Shown piece by piece: positions 1 through 8,095 of a stretch of 64,000 nt of DNA; positions within the stretch are counted from its first letter, which is position 1, and each line of letters opens with the position of its first letter. Source of the DNA: Rossellomorea aquimaris (lineage in GTDB: Bacteria; Bacillota; Bacilli; Bacillales; Bacillaceae_B); assembly GCF_001877785.1 (NCBI RefSeq), contig NZ_MINN01000106.1:248001-312000 (forward strand). Direction: 5' to 3'. Under the pieces are notes generated by a model, which was not told the origin of the DNA, ran no database searches, and was given only the letters and a program-made list of their open reading frames with translations. The position numbers and the translations under genes were made by a program.

Positions 1-829
1 CGATGTGGAAGAGCAAATGTACGTGGAAGCAGAAAGCAAGGAAGCGGGCTTCCGTGACTTCAAACCATTCGTCGTTGCGAAGAAAGTGAAAGAAAGCGAT
101 GTAATCACTTCCTTCTACCTGAAGCCTCAGGACGGAGAGAAAGTACCTTCGTACAATCCAGGTCAGTACATTTCAGTCCGGGTGACGATTCCAGGTCAAA
201 AGAATACACATATCCGCCAATACAGCTTATCAAGTGCATATAACGAAGAGTACTTCCGTATCTCTGTTAAAAAAGAAGCGGAAATGGACCCGAACGGAAT
301 TGTTTCTGTTTTCCTTCATGAGGAAGTCCAGGAAGGAAGCGTCATCGAAGTGAGCGCCCCTGCAGGAGACTTCTTCTTGAATCAAGAAAATAGAGAAGGC
401 AAGGTTGCACTTATCTCAGGCGGTGTTGGTATCACTCCGATGATGAGCATGCTTGAAACCATTGCGGAAGAAACACCTGAACGCCCGGCTGCATTCATCC
501 ACGCGAGTAAGAATGAAAACGTGCAGGCATTCAGGAAAGACATAGACGGCCTTATGGATAAGCTTGAAAACGGAAAGGCCTGCTATATCCTTGAGAATCC
601 GGCCAACGTTTCTCTCTGCCACTTTTCCGGCTATGTGAATAAAGAAATCCTCTCCACCTATGTTGACAGCGAGACGGAATGCTATGTGTGCGGACCTGCA
701 CCATTCATGAAAGCCGTGATCATGACATTGAAAGAAATCGGTCTTCCTGAAGACAAAATCAATTTCGAGTTCTTTGGTCCTGCGATGGATCTGTCAACGG
801 TTGATGAGAAGGAAAAAGTGAAAGCTTAA
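1..829 (+). CDS. hmp: Flavohaemoprotein (nitric oxide dioxygenase), C-terminal part
   Basis: The reading frame is already open at base 2, so the GTG at base 5 is not the true start and the N-terminal globin domain lies outside the window. The visible 275 residues form the ferredoxin-reductase-like half: a FAD-binding barrel with RQYSLSS near visible residue 71, the NAD-binding GGVGITPMMSM segment near 137, CYVCGPAPFM near 225, and the terminal FEFFGP. Flavohaemoproteins of this family pass electrons from NAD(P)H through FAD to haem and convert nitric oxide to nitrate in the cytosol. A strong terminator follows 12 bases after the stop, so the gene ends a transcription unit. Identity as Hmp rather than another flavodoxin-type reductase rests on the overall sequence pattern and is secure; regulation cannot be seen because the promoter is off-window. 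Confidence 0.93.
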   Translation, partial: DVEEQMYVEAESKEAGFRDFKPFVVAKKVKESDVITSFYLKPQDGEKVPSYNPGQYISVRVTIPGQKNTHIRQYSLSSAYNEEYFRISVKKEAEMDPNGIVSVFLHEEVQEGSVIEVSAPAGDFFLNQENREGKVALISGGVGITPMMSMLETIAEETPERPAAFIHASKNENVQAFRKDIDGLMDKLENGKACYILENPANVSLCHFSGYVNKEILSTYVDSETECYVCGPAPFMKAVIMTLKEIGLPEDKINFEFFGPAMDLSTVDEKEKVKA

Positions 830-840
830 TAAGTAAAAAG

Positions 841-873
841 CAGGCATCAGGAGCAATTTCCTGATGCCTGTTT
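841..873 (+). terminator. Rho-independent terminator after hmp
   Basis: Perfect 12-bp stem CAGGCATCAGGA / TCCTGATGCCTG with a 6-base loop, followed by TTT. It also sits 5 bases past the stop of the convergent small gene and may serve both. Confidence 0.85.
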
Positions 874-877
874 CATA

Positions 878-1045
878 TTACAAACGGTGTTCGTCGTTAT
901 CGACCCTGTTCTTGAAAGCCTCCTGGGTGACAATCAACTCTTCGTCGCCGGGTGGTTTTTCTGTGTGTCTTTCTGTTGTGCTATTTTGAGGGAAATTGCC
1001 CGGATGCCCTTTTTTCTTGTCTTCAAATGATTTTCCGCGTGCCAT
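878..1045 (-). CDS. Small hydrophilic protein of unknown function
   Basis: A 55-residue charged protein beginning MARGKSFEDKK and ending VDNDEHRL. The start is set at the ATG at 1045 because an AAAGGAG ribosome binding site lies 8 bases upstream; the longer frame opening with a TTG at 1063 would place the start inside that site. No membrane segment, signal peptide or cysteine is seen. Small proteins of this style (K/E/D-rich with TEKPPGDEEL-type low-complexity stretches) are common in Bacillaceae, but I cannot assign a function. It converges on hmp and shares the hairpin at 841-870. Confidence 0.65.
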   Translation of the reverse strand: MARGKSFEDKKKGHPGNFPQNSTTERHTEKPPGDEELIVTQEAFKNRVDNDEHRL

Positions 1046-1137
1046 AAGAAACACTCCTTTCAAGATGTCATAAGCCTAGTTTTTCCTGGAGCGATGAAAA
1101 TATGTAGATGATGAAGGCTGGTAAACAGTGGCGTTTG

Positions 1138-1167
1138 CATCCGGACTGAACGCTCAGTCGGCGGATG
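1138..1167. other. Isolated hairpin of unknown role
   Basis: CATCCG-GACTGA, loop ACGC, TCAGTC, a 2-base bulge, then CGGATG. No T-run follows, so it is not an ordinary terminator. It lies between the divergent small gene and the DUF1992 gene and could be a leader structure or operator. Confidence 0.3.
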
Positions 1168-1300
1168 TTGCTATTTCGTCAAAAATCATGCCGGTCAAAA
1201 GCAGAATTTCGTATACACTAATAGTAACAAGCGGCCAGCCGCACTTCTTTTGGATAATCAGACAGTCCCGCTGAAATCTTTCAGGAAGCGAGGGATTCAT

Positions 1301-1675
1301 ATGGATTTTTCAATGATTGTTTCTGAACAAAGGATCAAGAAGGCTCAGGAAGACGGGGAGTTTGACAATCTTCCGGGTTACGGGAAGCCGCAGAATCTCG
1401 ACGATGATCTATCGATACCGCCGGCTCTCAGGATGGCGCACCGGATCATGAAGAATGCCGGCTATTCGACAGAAGAAATGGATATGAAGAAAGAAATGAT
1501 GAGGATCGAGGATCTGATCCGGGTCTGTGAAGATGAGGCGGGAAAAAGAGAGCTGCAGAAGAGTCTTAACGAGAAGATGGTGAGATATAACTCGATGCTC
1601 TCGAAAAAAAGAGTGAAGACGAACAGCTCCATTTTTAAGAATTATGAGCAGAAAATTGAAAAGAAACTGCTGTGA
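1301..1675 (+). CDS. DUF1992 (DnaJ-homologue C28-like) family protein
   Basis: A 124-residue cytosolic protein. The ATG at 1301 is chosen over an in-frame upstream start because GCGAGGGA lies just before it and the domain starts at once (MDFSMIVSEQRIKKAQEDGEF). The family signature is visible: the EQRIKKAQEDGEFDNLPGYG-type opening (residues 8-27, also found in the C-terminal part of animal DNAJC28), a proline-rich turn PPALRMAHRIMKNAGY, and a basic helical tail. The biochemical role of bacterial DUF1992 proteins is not established. It is a single-gene unit ended by a GC-rich bidirectional hairpin. Confidence 0.85.
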   Translation: MDFSMIVSEQRIKKAQEDGEFDNLPGYGKPQNLDDDLSIPPALRMAHRIMKNAGYSTEEMDMKKEMMRIEDLIRVCEDEAGKRELQKSLNEKMVRYNSMLSKKRVKTNSSIFKNYEQKIEKKLL

Positions 1676-1683
1676 CAGAAAAA

Positions 1684-1712
1684 CCCCCGCTCAATCCGCG
1701 AGCGGGGGTTTT
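1684..1712. terminator. Bidirectional terminator
   Basis: CCCCCGCTC / GAGCGGGGG with a 7-base loop, preceded by AAAAA and followed by TTTT. It separates the convergent DUF1992 and lipoprotein genes. Confidence 0.9.
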
Positions 1713-1721
1713 GCCTATCGA

Positions 1722-2318
1722 TTACTTGATTGGTTTAGGTTTGGTTTGGAACATCGTCTCACACAATCCCCAAGCGATATCGTTTCCGTTCGGATCGGTT
1801 ATGCTGACGATTGGGACAACCCGTGATACTACAGTAACATCGTCCACTTTCGTCATACCGGTTATGAGCTTCATGTTTTCTCCGTTCAATCCGTAGATTT
1901 CTTGTATGTTCAGCGGCTGAAGGGCGGGATTGAACAGAACTTCCATCAAATATCGTTTGGAGGGGTCCTTTCTGGGAACAGTGATTGTATAGTTTCCGTC
2001 CTTATCCACTTTACCGGTTCCTTCAGCAGTGATTTCCGCACTTGCCTCCGCCTGCCAATGGATGATGGCTCCGTATTTGCTGGAAAGGTCGCCGTATTCC
2101 TTGATGCTTGCATAAATAATGGAGTTTTTAGGGAGATTGGTTGTTCCTTCGATGATGAGCTCAGTTGATTTAAGGTTCACCTTTCCATCCAGTTTCACAA
2201 GTTTCCCTGTATTCTGTTTTGTTTTTACAGCCGGTGTGGCATCCCATTCGATTCTGCAGCCCGCCAGAAGGAGGGTGCTCATGATCAAAAGTATGAAGCC
2301 CCGCTTATATCGATTCAT
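1722..2318 (-). CDS. Predicted lipoprotein, third gene of the permease operon
   Basis: A 198-residue exported lipoprotein. The start MNRYKRG at 2318 follows a GGAGGGGG site and gives a textbook lipoprotein signal ending LLLAGC near residue 22; the longer frame from 2357 would bury this signal. The mature part is rich in beta-prone segments (KVNLKSTELIIEGTTNLP, GNYTITVPRKDP) and looks like an Ig-like extracytoplasmic domain. It is too small to be a normal oligopeptide-binding protein. Its start overlaps the end of the preceding permease gene by 14 bases, so translation is probably coupled. Inference: it assists or replaces the substrate-binding protein for the two permeases. Confidence 0.72.
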   Translation of the reverse strand: MNRYKRGFILLIMSTLLLAGCRIEWDATPAVKTKQNTGKLVKLDGKVNLKSTELIIEGTTNLPKNSIIYASIKEYGDLSSKYGAIIHWQAEASAEITAEGTGKVDKDGNYTITVPRKDPSKRYLMEVLFNPALQPLNIQEIYGLNGENMKLITGMTKVDDVTVVSRVVPIVSITDPNGNDIAWGLCETMFQTKPKPIK

Positions 2319-3345
2319 GATGATTCCCCCTCCTGTTTTCACGGCCGGCAAGGACAAACAAGTTATCGGCGGATGAAGGAGGGGTCTCAGGTTTAACCGT
2401 AATTTTCTTCGGCTTCCTCAGAGACTTTCCTTCAATAAATACTTCCTTTATAACCGAATTAATTTCATTCACGCAAAAAATCGCTGCCGCAAAAAAGGCT
2501 AGGGGTGCAAGGAGCAGCCAGGGATAAAGATGAACCTGATAGATATTAATGCTCATCGTGGCAGCCCAGTCATTGATGAAGGAAAAATATTCTGGACTTG
2601 GCTCGAGGATTCCGAATTCGACAATTTTGAGACCCCCGAGGCAAATATGCAGGATGCCGAGCTGAATGAGCAGATAGAGAGTCTGGGCCAGCTGCTCGGA
2701 AAGCATCACGATTGCATGGCGGCTGAATTGGGAGCGAAGGTGTCTTTTGATAATAAAAAACCTGCCGGCTCCGATCTGCCTTGAAACAGATATAAAATCA
2801 TTTTTAAGAAACTCCCTCATTTCCTCTCCGATGTACATACCGAGAGAAGGGATGACAATGACGGAAATCACGATGACTTGAATCACAAGAAACTTCATGG
2901 AATAGAGAGAGCCTGTTTCAAAAGCTCTCTGAAGTGGAGCCAATAACACAAAGGCGATGATGGCAAGCGGGATGAAATTGAACGTGTCCCCGAGGCCTTT
3001 GCAAACCTGCCTCACCCAGCCTGGAAGAAATGCGTAAGTCAATCCAAACATAAAGCCTCCGACCATGCGGATCAGGGCAATCGCAGCCGCGGCGAGTAGA
3101 GTATATTTAGCTCCTTCAATCAACACATAAAAAACATTCCGTCCTAACTTATCACTCCCCATCGGCCCCATTTCTGAGGGGGTATATGGGGGAGAAGCGA
3201 GTAATTTGCCAGTTTCCTCATCCTTTAAATAAGAAGGTCCTTGTTCAAATAGATGCGGGTGGGTGCCGGGCAGGACAAAGCTCACGGCGATCAGTAATAA
3301 CAGGAGCCCGATCGGTATCCACAAACGTAATAAGCGGATGGTCAT
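2305..3345 (-). CDS. ABC transporter permease, DppC/OppC type
   Basis: A 346-residue inner-membrane permease. It begins with a membrane anchor (RLWIPIGLLLLLIAVSFVL) and then carries the DppC/OppC-type extracellular segment SEMGPMGSDKLGRNVFYVLIEG, where peptide permeases usually read GTDxxGRDxxSR. About five further membrane spans follow (AAAAIALIRMVGGFMFG, FIPLAIIAFVLLAPL, FLVIQVIVISVIVIPSLG, LYLLIQLGILHICLGG, WLLLAPLAFFAAAIFCV). The basic C-terminus lies in the cytosol. The gene follows its DppB-like partner after 5 bases. No ATPase or peptide-binding protein gene is adjacent, which is unusual for this family. Start: TATTACGTTTGTGG lies upstream of the ATG and coupling to the partner is likely. 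Confidence 0.82.
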   Translation of the reverse strand: MTIRLLRLWIPIGLLLLLIAVSFVLPGTHPHLFEQGPSYLKDEETGKLLASPPYTPSEMGPMGSDKLGRNVFYVLIEGAKYTLLAAAAIALIRMVGGFMFGLTYAFLPGWVRQVCKGLGDTFNFIPLAIIAFVLLAPLQRAFETGSLYSMKFLVIQVIVISVIVIPSLGMYIGEEMREFLKNDFISVSRQIGAGRFFIIKRHLRSQFSRHAIVMLSEQLAQTLYLLIQLGILHICLGGLKIVEFGILEPSPEYFSFINDWAATMSINIYQVHLYPWLLLAPLAFFAAAIFCVNEINSVIKEVFIEGKSLRKPKKITVKPETPPSSADNLFVLAGRENRRGNHHESI

Positions 3346-3350
3346 CAGGA

Positions 3351-4259
3351 CTAAACCTCCTCATGAGGCAGCCATTTTTTCAAGAGCAGTCCGCCCAGGC
3401 TGAACACCGCGAAGAATGGAATGTAAATCATCAGCATGCCAAGGAAAAAAGCGCTGGGATTCCTCTGCGAAACGTCCAGCAGGACATTCATGAAGCCATT
3501 TATGTTGAAAAGGATTTCGATGATCAATAGATTGGACAGCATCAGTAGGAAAATGGGTTTGATATGAAAATAAAAATGGATCCACACATTTCTGAACAGA
3601 TGCACCCATATCGTATAGGCCCTGGAAAACCCTTTGGAGAAAGAATATTCCACATAAGGCTTCTCCTCTTCTTCCCTCAGCTGAAAGAGAAAATGTTTCG
3701 TGAGAAAAGCAATCGGCATGATTGCAAGGCAAATGATCGGCACCAGGTAAACTTTTTCATCTCCCAATGTATAGATGTCAATCAATAGAATATCTGTCTT
3801 TTTGAAAAACCAGATTACAAAGAACTGAATGAATACGATGACCAACACATCCGGAAGCGAATCAAAAATATCCATGATCTTCAAACATACCTTATACACT
3901 TTTTTCGGCAAGAACATGAAACAATAACTCAGAAGCGAAGAAATGGCCGCGGCAGCCAGGAAAGCCAGAAATAAAAGAAGAAAAGAATATCCGAACAGTT
4001 GAAAAAAAATCGGATAAATAGGGTATTTCTTAAAATCCGGATCGGCACTTACTTTTGGGCTGGAGCTGATTTCAACGATGAGGGAAGAAGGATGCAATAA
4101 TTGACTGATGGTTTCGGATAAGGTATGAAAATATTTCCCCATCATGACTACCAATTCAATATCGTATGAGAGCAGGACCCCTGCCCCGCTGAAAAGAAAT
4201 AAACCCGCGCATGTCAGTGAAAATTGTGCAGGCAACATAAAGTATCGAATCTGTTTCAT
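3351..4259 (-). CDS. ABC transporter permease, DppB/OppB type
   Basis: A 302-residue membrane protein, first gene of the three-gene operon. The ATG at 4259 follows an AAGGGGG site. Membrane spans can be seen near residues 12-31, 90-116, 135-155, 175-190, 237-257 and 275-292. The cytoplasmic loop before the fifth span (EEEEKPYVEYSFSKGFSRAYTIWVHLFRNV) corresponds to the EAA loop that docks the ATPase in this family. Together with the DppC-type gene it should form a heterodimeric import channel for peptides or a similar ligand. The ATPases must be supplied from elsewhere if the system works. Substrate unknown. Confidence 0.8.
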   Translation of the reverse strand: MKQIRYFMLPAQFSLTCAGLFLFSGAGVLLSYDIELVVMMGKYFHTLSETISQLLHPSSLIVEISSSPKVSADPDFKKYPIYPIFFQLFGYSFLLLFLAFLAAAAISSLLSYCFMFLPKKVYKVCLKIMDIFDSLPDVLVIVFIQFFVIWFFKKTDILLIDIYTLGDEKVYLVPIICLAIMPIAFLTKHFLFQLREEEEKPYVEYSFSKGFSRAYTIWVHLFRNVWIHFYFHIKPIFLLMLSNLLIIEILFNINGFMNVLLDVSQRNPSAFFLGMLMIYIPFFAVFSLGGLLLKKWLPHEEV

Positions 4260-4293
4260 TTTGGCCCCCTTGAATCATTCTGTCTATGAATAG

Positions 4294-4322
4294 ATTATAA
4301 TTAAATATGTCAAAAATTACAA
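4294..4322 (-). promoter_or_regulatory. Sigma-A-type promoter for the permease operon
   Basis: On the minus strand, TTGTAA (4317-4322), 17-bp spacer, TATAAT (4294-4299), ending 35 bases before the DppB-like start. Confidence 0.55.
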
Positions 4323-4455
4323 AATATTTATAAAATTATTACAAATGAGAATGAGTCCATCCCCTAGATTGGAAAATAGATTGGAAAAACTAATAAACAA
4401 TTCCTCTTTCTATAATTGTAATAAAGCTCAGGACAAGTAGAGGAGGTTCTAATCT

Positions 4456-4508
4456 CCGCTAATGATTTCCGTGCAAGACTTCGCTTTCCGCTGGCGGTTG
4501 GTGAGCAT
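4456..4508 (-). repeat. Fragment of the dispersed foldback repeat (right end, inverted)
   Basis: Read on the minus strand this matches the right end of the repeats at 10642, 13782 and 46513: GCGGAAAGCGAAGTCTTGCA followed by CGGAAAT and AGCGG. Only about 50 bases are preserved. The rest of the 4260-4665 intergenic stretch holds the permease promoter, a short direct repeat of GATTGGAAAA (4370-4387), and the terminator at 4578. Confidence 0.75.
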
Positions 4509-4577
4509 CCCTGTATATTGGAAAAGAACCCCGGGAACGAGCTGGAACTATATATCCATATGTACAAAATATAAAAA

Positions 4578-4617
4578 CCAGAGTTAATTTGTCTGTATGA
4601 ATGCAAATTAACTCTGG
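4578..4617 (-). terminator. Terminator of the ATT-start lipoprotein gene
   Basis: Perfect 14-bp stem (CCAGAGTTAATTTG and its complement) with a 12-base loop; on the minus strand it is followed by TTTTTAT. Confidence 0.85.
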
Positions 4618-4665
4618 GATTAATTAAATCTCTTTAAAGATTTCCATTGATGAACATCAAATTTT

Positions 4666-5187
4666 TCACAACGATTCTTGCTTCCCCAGCCAATGTTCAA
4701 CTTTTTGATACATTTCTTTTTGTAAACCAGCTATATTTCCACTGTCCTGCCCGGCTGATTTTACATATTTTTTGGGGAACATTTTTTTCAAAGAGGACTG
4801 ATATAAGCTGCCGTCTTTCGGTTCTTTGTAACCTGTCACTGAATAATGATCGTCTCTTTTACTTAATTGAATGACAGCGGGCAATGAATGCCCTGACTGC
4901 GATTCTGTGCCTGTGGCTCTATTAAAACCTCCATAATAAGACCACATATAGACATTGATGACACCATTCGATTCACTTGTTCCATATACTTTGTGGACTT
5001 CAAATTGTTTTTCTGTCCCGTAATATGTGTCCGCGTATGTTTGAATGATGTAATCAGAAATAAGCTCGTTCATCTCGGCGGTCAGCTGTGGATCGCCATC
5101 TCTAAGGTTACCTTCGTTTCCATCACATCCAGCTAATAGAACAATTGAAAAAAGTAATAATAAGACACCAGTTTTTAGAATGTTAAT
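4666..5187 (-). CDS. Predicted lipoprotein with an ATT start codon
   Basis: The frame runs well upstream of the first ATG (5073). Translating back from there gives a complete lipoprotein signal, NILKTGVLLLLFSIVLLAGC, with the lipobox LLAGC. The only codon placed to start it is ATT at 5185-5187, 9 bases after a perfect AGGAGG (5197-5202). No ATG, GTG or TTG occurs in frame between that site and the lipobox. The product would be 173 residues. The mature part (TAEMNELISDYIIQTYADTYYG ... VYGTSESNGVINVYMWSYYGGF) is soluble and tyrosine-rich, and the family is not known to me. Expected location is the outer face of the membrane. Alternatives: a point mutation has destroyed an ATG, or a sequencing error. 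Confidence 0.75.
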   Translation of the reverse strand: MNILKTGVLLLLFSIVLLAGCDGNEGNLRDGDPQLTAEMNELISDYIIQTYADTYYGTEKQFEVHKVYGTSESNGVINVYMWSYYGGFNRATGTESQSGHSLPAVIQLSKRDDHYSVTGYKEPKDGSLYQSSLKKMFPKKYVKSAGQDSGNIAGLQKEMYQKVEHWLGKQESL

Positions 5188-5196
5188 GCAGATACG

Positions 5197-5202
5197 CCTC
5201 CT
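5197..5202 (-). promoter_or_regulatory. Ribosome binding site that decides the ATT start
   Basis: AGGAGG on the minus strand, 9 bases before ATT (5185-5187). Its quality and spacing are the main reason for rejecting the internal ATG at 5073. Confidence 0.75.
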
Positions 5203-5263
5203 GAGGTGGGAAATTAATACTATACTTACTTCTACAGTCCTCTGTTGCTGTCCTGCCGTCCCA

Positions 5264-5301
5264 ATAAAAAAGCACTGGATTTCAGTGAGAAATCCAGTGC
5301 T
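5264..5301 (-). terminator. Terminator of the small membrane protein gene
   Basis: 12-bp stem AGCACTGGATTT / AAATCCAGTGCT with a 7-base loop; the minus strand continues into TTTTTTATT. Confidence 0.9.
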
Positions 5302-5323
5302 TTATGTTTCTTGTTAGAACCAT

Positions 5324-5524
5324 TTATTTTGATTGCTTCTCTCCCTGTTCACCTTCAGGCTTGAAAAGGAAGTAAGAGATGATCCCTGATAATAATGTAC
5401 CGCCGAGTACAATCAGTGTCCTGGTGCCTTCGGGGACCTCTGTATAAGCTTTGCCCAGATAAGAGTTGGCAACAAGGAACACGACGAGCATGATCGGGAT
5501 CGTGAAGATGAGTCTTTTTTTCAA
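5324..5524 (-). CDS. Small two-span membrane protein, unknown function
   Basis: About 66 residues with two predicted membrane helices (IFTIPIMLVVFLVANSYL and TLIVLGGTLLSGIISYFLF) and a charged tail KPEGEQGEKQSK. I chose the TTG at 5524 (KKRLIFT...) because AAAGGA lies about 10 bases before it; the GTG at 5533 is almost inside that site. I do not recognise the family. It forms its own unit ending in a strong hairpin. Confidence 0.65.
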   Translation of the reverse strand: MKKRLIFTIPIMLVVFLVANSYLGKAYTEVPEGTRTLIVLGGTLLSGIISYFLFKPEGEQGEKQSK

Positions 5525-5613
5525 AAATGCCACATCCTTTATTTCTGTTGACTTAAGTTTATCATAGATTGTTTGGTGAAATATCTACAATCCAATGACA
5601 ACTCCTTATATAA

Positions 5614-5637
5614 AAAAGACAGGCCAAGGCCTGCCCC
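5614..5637 (-). terminator. Terminator of the chemoreceptor gene
   Basis: Compact GC-rich hairpin CAGGC-CTTG-GCCTG on the minus strand followed by TCTTTTTTA. Confidence 0.6.
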
Positions 5638-5645
5638 CTAGTATA

Positions 5646-7127
5646 TTATTGATGTATGCTGTGTTCGATCCGCTCTGCACTTGCGGAGGTATCCTGGATG
5701 TAGTGTGCGATCGTTTCATTGTCCTGATTAAGGGTTTCGATTGTCGCACTGATTTCTTCAAGACCGGCACTTGACTGTTCAATCACTGCAGCAAGCTCTT
5801 TTGTGGAAAGCTCCACGTCCACGGTCTGGCCTTTAACCTCAGTGGCTGTGGATGCCAGCCTCTGGAATTCGTTTGAGATGCCGTCCAGTTTTTCACGGAG
5901 CTTTGAGAAATATTCCGTTACTTCACCGGTGGCCGACATGTTTTCATGAAGCTTAGTTGAACTCAAAGACATGATTTCAAGGGCTGTAGAGTTGACTTCA
6001 TTCACGGATGACAAATTTTCATTGATCCTCGTCGCCGTATTTCTGGTGATTTCGGCAAGCTTGCGGATTTCATCGGCCACGATCGAGAAGCCCCTTCCTG
6101 CTTCGCCTGCACGCGCTGCTTCGATGGAAGCGTTCAATGCAAGCAGATTCGTTTGATCGGTGATATCCTGGATGCTGCCGATGAACGTGTTTGTTTCCTC
6201 GATTTTCTTCGTCAATTCTTTAAATGTACTGCTCAGACCTTCTATGATATTTTTTAGTTCCGTCATGTTTTCGTGGAGATACGTGACCCGTTCATTGCCT
6301 GATAAAGCCAGATGATTGGCACTATCGGACTGTTCGGCCAAATCGTTGGAAAGATGCGTGACTTCCTCCATCTTTGTCATGGTCATGGCTGCAACTGAAG
6401 CGATGTTGTTAATCTGATCGCTTTGATTCTGGCTGCCTGCAGAGATTTCAGTGACCGCCGTCCTCATTTCATTCTGAGAGACAAGATGTACCTGGATTTG
6501 ATCATTTATTTGTTTGATGCTGGTGGAGATGGTGGTCAATTCTTTTGCGAAAAGAGAGCGCTGCTCATCTTTTTTCTTGCCCTCTTCCTCCATTCTGAGA
6601 AGAAACTCCTGAATTTGGCCGGATTGTTTTTTATTCAGATGGATGACGACACCGAGCGCGATCCCAACGAGCAGATACGTGAGTAAAGCCGGCAGGAACA
6701 ACTCATTAAACAGGACATCATCCCCGGCGGCGAAGACATTATTCAGAACGAGGATGCTCAGACCAGATACATAGCCGATAACGAATATGACGGTGCGGAA
6801 GTGGATTGCCGACAGGACGGCCATGAGCGTCAGGATTACCATATTCTTGGCATTCGCACCGTCGGTAAGCAGCCAGATCAGCATAATGACGTAAATGGTC
6901 GGAATAGAAAAATAGACGTACAGCTGCGGTTTTTTCATGATCAGTTGAAGAACGACGAAATAGACAACCAGCAGAATCAGCTGTGAAGCAAATACCGAAA
7001 CGGCGATGATGCCTGAGTCGTTCATGATGGAAAAAACGAGACCCGCAATCAGGCTTACTGAATACGTGATCAGTAATAAAAGGTTCTTCCGTTTTGTATC
7101 GAAAATTTTCATTTGATCAGGTGACAA
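5646..7127 (-). CDS. Methyl-accepting chemotaxis protein with a six-helix membrane sensor
   Basis: A 493-residue chemoreceptor. The first 165 residues contain about six closely spaced membrane helices with no large extracellular domain, so it probably senses something in or at the membrane or through transport. A coiled coil follows ([23 protein letters not shown]), then the cytoplasmic signalling hairpin, whose conserved tip [20 protein letters not shown] lies near residues 335-355. Methylation-type glutamine/glutamate pairs occur on both flanks. No HAMP domain is obvious. Start: TTG at 7127 after GGGGAG. It is divergent from motAB and has its own sigma-D promoter, as expected for a chemotaxis gene. 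The signal relays to CheA/CheW encoded elsewhere. Confidence 0.93.
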   Translation of the reverse strand: MSPDQMKIFDTKRKNLLLLITYSVSLIAGLVFSIMNDSGIIAVSVFASQLILLVVYFVVLQLIMKKPQLYVYFSIPTIYVIMLIWLLTDGANAKNMVILTLMAVLSAIHFRTVIFVIGYVSGLSILVLNNVFAAGDDVLFNELFLPALLTYLLVGIALGVVIHLNKKQSGQIQEFLLRMEEEGKKKDEQRSLFAKELTTISTSIKQINDQIQVHLVSQNEMRTAVTEISAGSQNQSDQINNIASVAAMTMTKMEEVTHLSNDLAEQSDSANHLALSGNERVTYLHENMTELKNIIEGLSSTFKELTKKIEETNTFIGSIQDITDQTNLLALNASIEAARAGEAGRGFSIVADEIRKLAEITRNTATRINENLSSVNEVNSTALEIMSLSSTKLHENMSATGEVTEYFSKLREKLDGISNEFQRLASTATEVKGQTVDVELSTKELAAVIEQSSAGLEEISATIETLNQDNETIAHYIQDTSASAERIEHSIHQ

Positions 7128-7173
7128 GATGTTTCTCCCCTTTAATATATAAAATAAAATCCCTTTTCAATGT

Positions 7174-7200
7174 ATATCGGTATAATGAATGCAACTTTTA
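7174..7200 (-). promoter_or_regulatory. Sigma-D promoter of the chemoreceptor gene
   Basis: Minus strand TAAA (7197-7200), 15-base spacer, ACCGATAT (7174-7181); the sigma-D consensus is TAAA-N15-GCCGATAT, so 11 of 12 positions match. Confidence 0.85.
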
Positions 7201-7237
7201 TACTATATATGGAAAATATTTTGGCAAAAGCCAAAGT

Positions 7238-7264
7238 TAAATATATTCATCTTTTGTCCGATAG
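7238..7264 (+). promoter_or_regulatory. Sigma-D promoter of motAB
   Basis: TAAA (7238-7241), 15-base spacer, TCCGATAG (7257-7264); 10 of 12 consensus positions match. The motAB start codon is 39 bases downstream. Confidence 0.8.
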
Positions 7265-7303
7265 TAAAAGTAGACTACTACAAAGAGTAAGGTGGACAAA
7301 TCG

Positions 7304-8095
7304 ATGGATAAAACGTCAGTTATTGGAGTCATTTTAGGTTTGATCGCGGTTGGTGTGGGTATGTTCTTCAAAGGTGTGAGCCCGGTAGCCCTCGTTAATC
7401 CCGCAGCCATTTTGATCATCCTGCTTGGAACGGCAGCTGCCGTCACCATTGCATTCCCGACACATGAAATAAAAAAAGTACCGAAGTTATTCGGCATGCT
7501 GTTTAAAGAACAATCGATACAGGACCCGAAGGAAGTCATTCGCTACTTTTCGGAAATAGCGGATATCGCCCGAAAGGAAGGTCTGCTTGCACTTGAGTCG
7601 AAAGCTCAGGAGGTAGAAGATCAGTTTCTGAAAAATGGCCTTTCCCTTGCCGTCGACGGACAGAGTGCAGATTACATACGAGATGTCCTTCATGAAGAAA
7701 TAGATGCGATGGAAGAGCGTCACAGTGCAGGAGCCTCCATCTTTTCTCAGGCAGGCACATATGCCCCGACGCTCGGGGTGCTTGGTGCCGTGATCGGTTT
7801 GATCGCAGCCCTCGGCAATATGGAAAACACTGATAAGATGGGTGAAGCGATTGCCGGTGCATTCATCGCGACGCTGCTCGGAATATTCACCGGCTATGTC
7901 CTGTGGCATCCTTTTGCCAATAAACTGAAACGTAAATCAAAGCGTGAAGTGCAGTTGAAAATGATGATGGTAGAAGGCATTCTCTCCATTATAGAAGGGG
8001 AGAGCCCAAGGGTCATCGAGCAGAAGCTTGCCTCTTATTTGCCGGCAAGCGAGCGGCTGCTGCTGATGGAGGGGGAAGCGAATGAGACGGCGTAA
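7304..8095 (+). CDS. motA: Flagellar stator protein MotA
   Basis: A 263-residue inner-membrane protein of the H+/Na+ channel that powers flagellar rotation. The ATG at 7304 is preferred over the GTG at 7292 because AAGGTGG lies 8 bases upstream and the product starts MDKTSVIGVILGL, like Bacillus MotA. Four membrane spans are visible (about 5-22, 30-52, 148-168, 178-200). The large cytoplasmic loop between spans two and three contacts the rotor. The Pro in YAPTLGVLGAVIG opens the third span as in the family. The gene overlaps motB by 14 bases and both are read from the sigma-D promoter at 7238. Confidence 0.95.
   Translation: MDKTSVIGVILGLIAVGVGMFFKGVSPVALVNPAAILIILLGTAAAVTIAFPTHEIKKVPKLFGMLFKEQSIQDPKEVIRYFSEIADIARKEGLLALESKAQEVEDQFLKNGLSLAVDGQSADYIRDVLHEEIDAMEERHSAGASIFSQAGTYAPTLGVLGAVIGLIAALGNMENTDKMGEAIAGAFIATLLGIFTGYVLWHPFANKLKRKSKREVQLKMMMVEGILSIIEGESPRVIEQKLASYLPASERLLLMEGEANETA

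Noticed and set aside
1644..2376. Plus-strand frames opposite the lipoprotein gene
   Set aside because: The minus strand has a lipoprotein signal, a ribosome binding site and operon context; the plus frames have none.
4364..4606. Minus-strand frame of 80 codons
   Set aside because: It lies across a fragment of the foldback repeat and a terminator, with no ribosome binding site.
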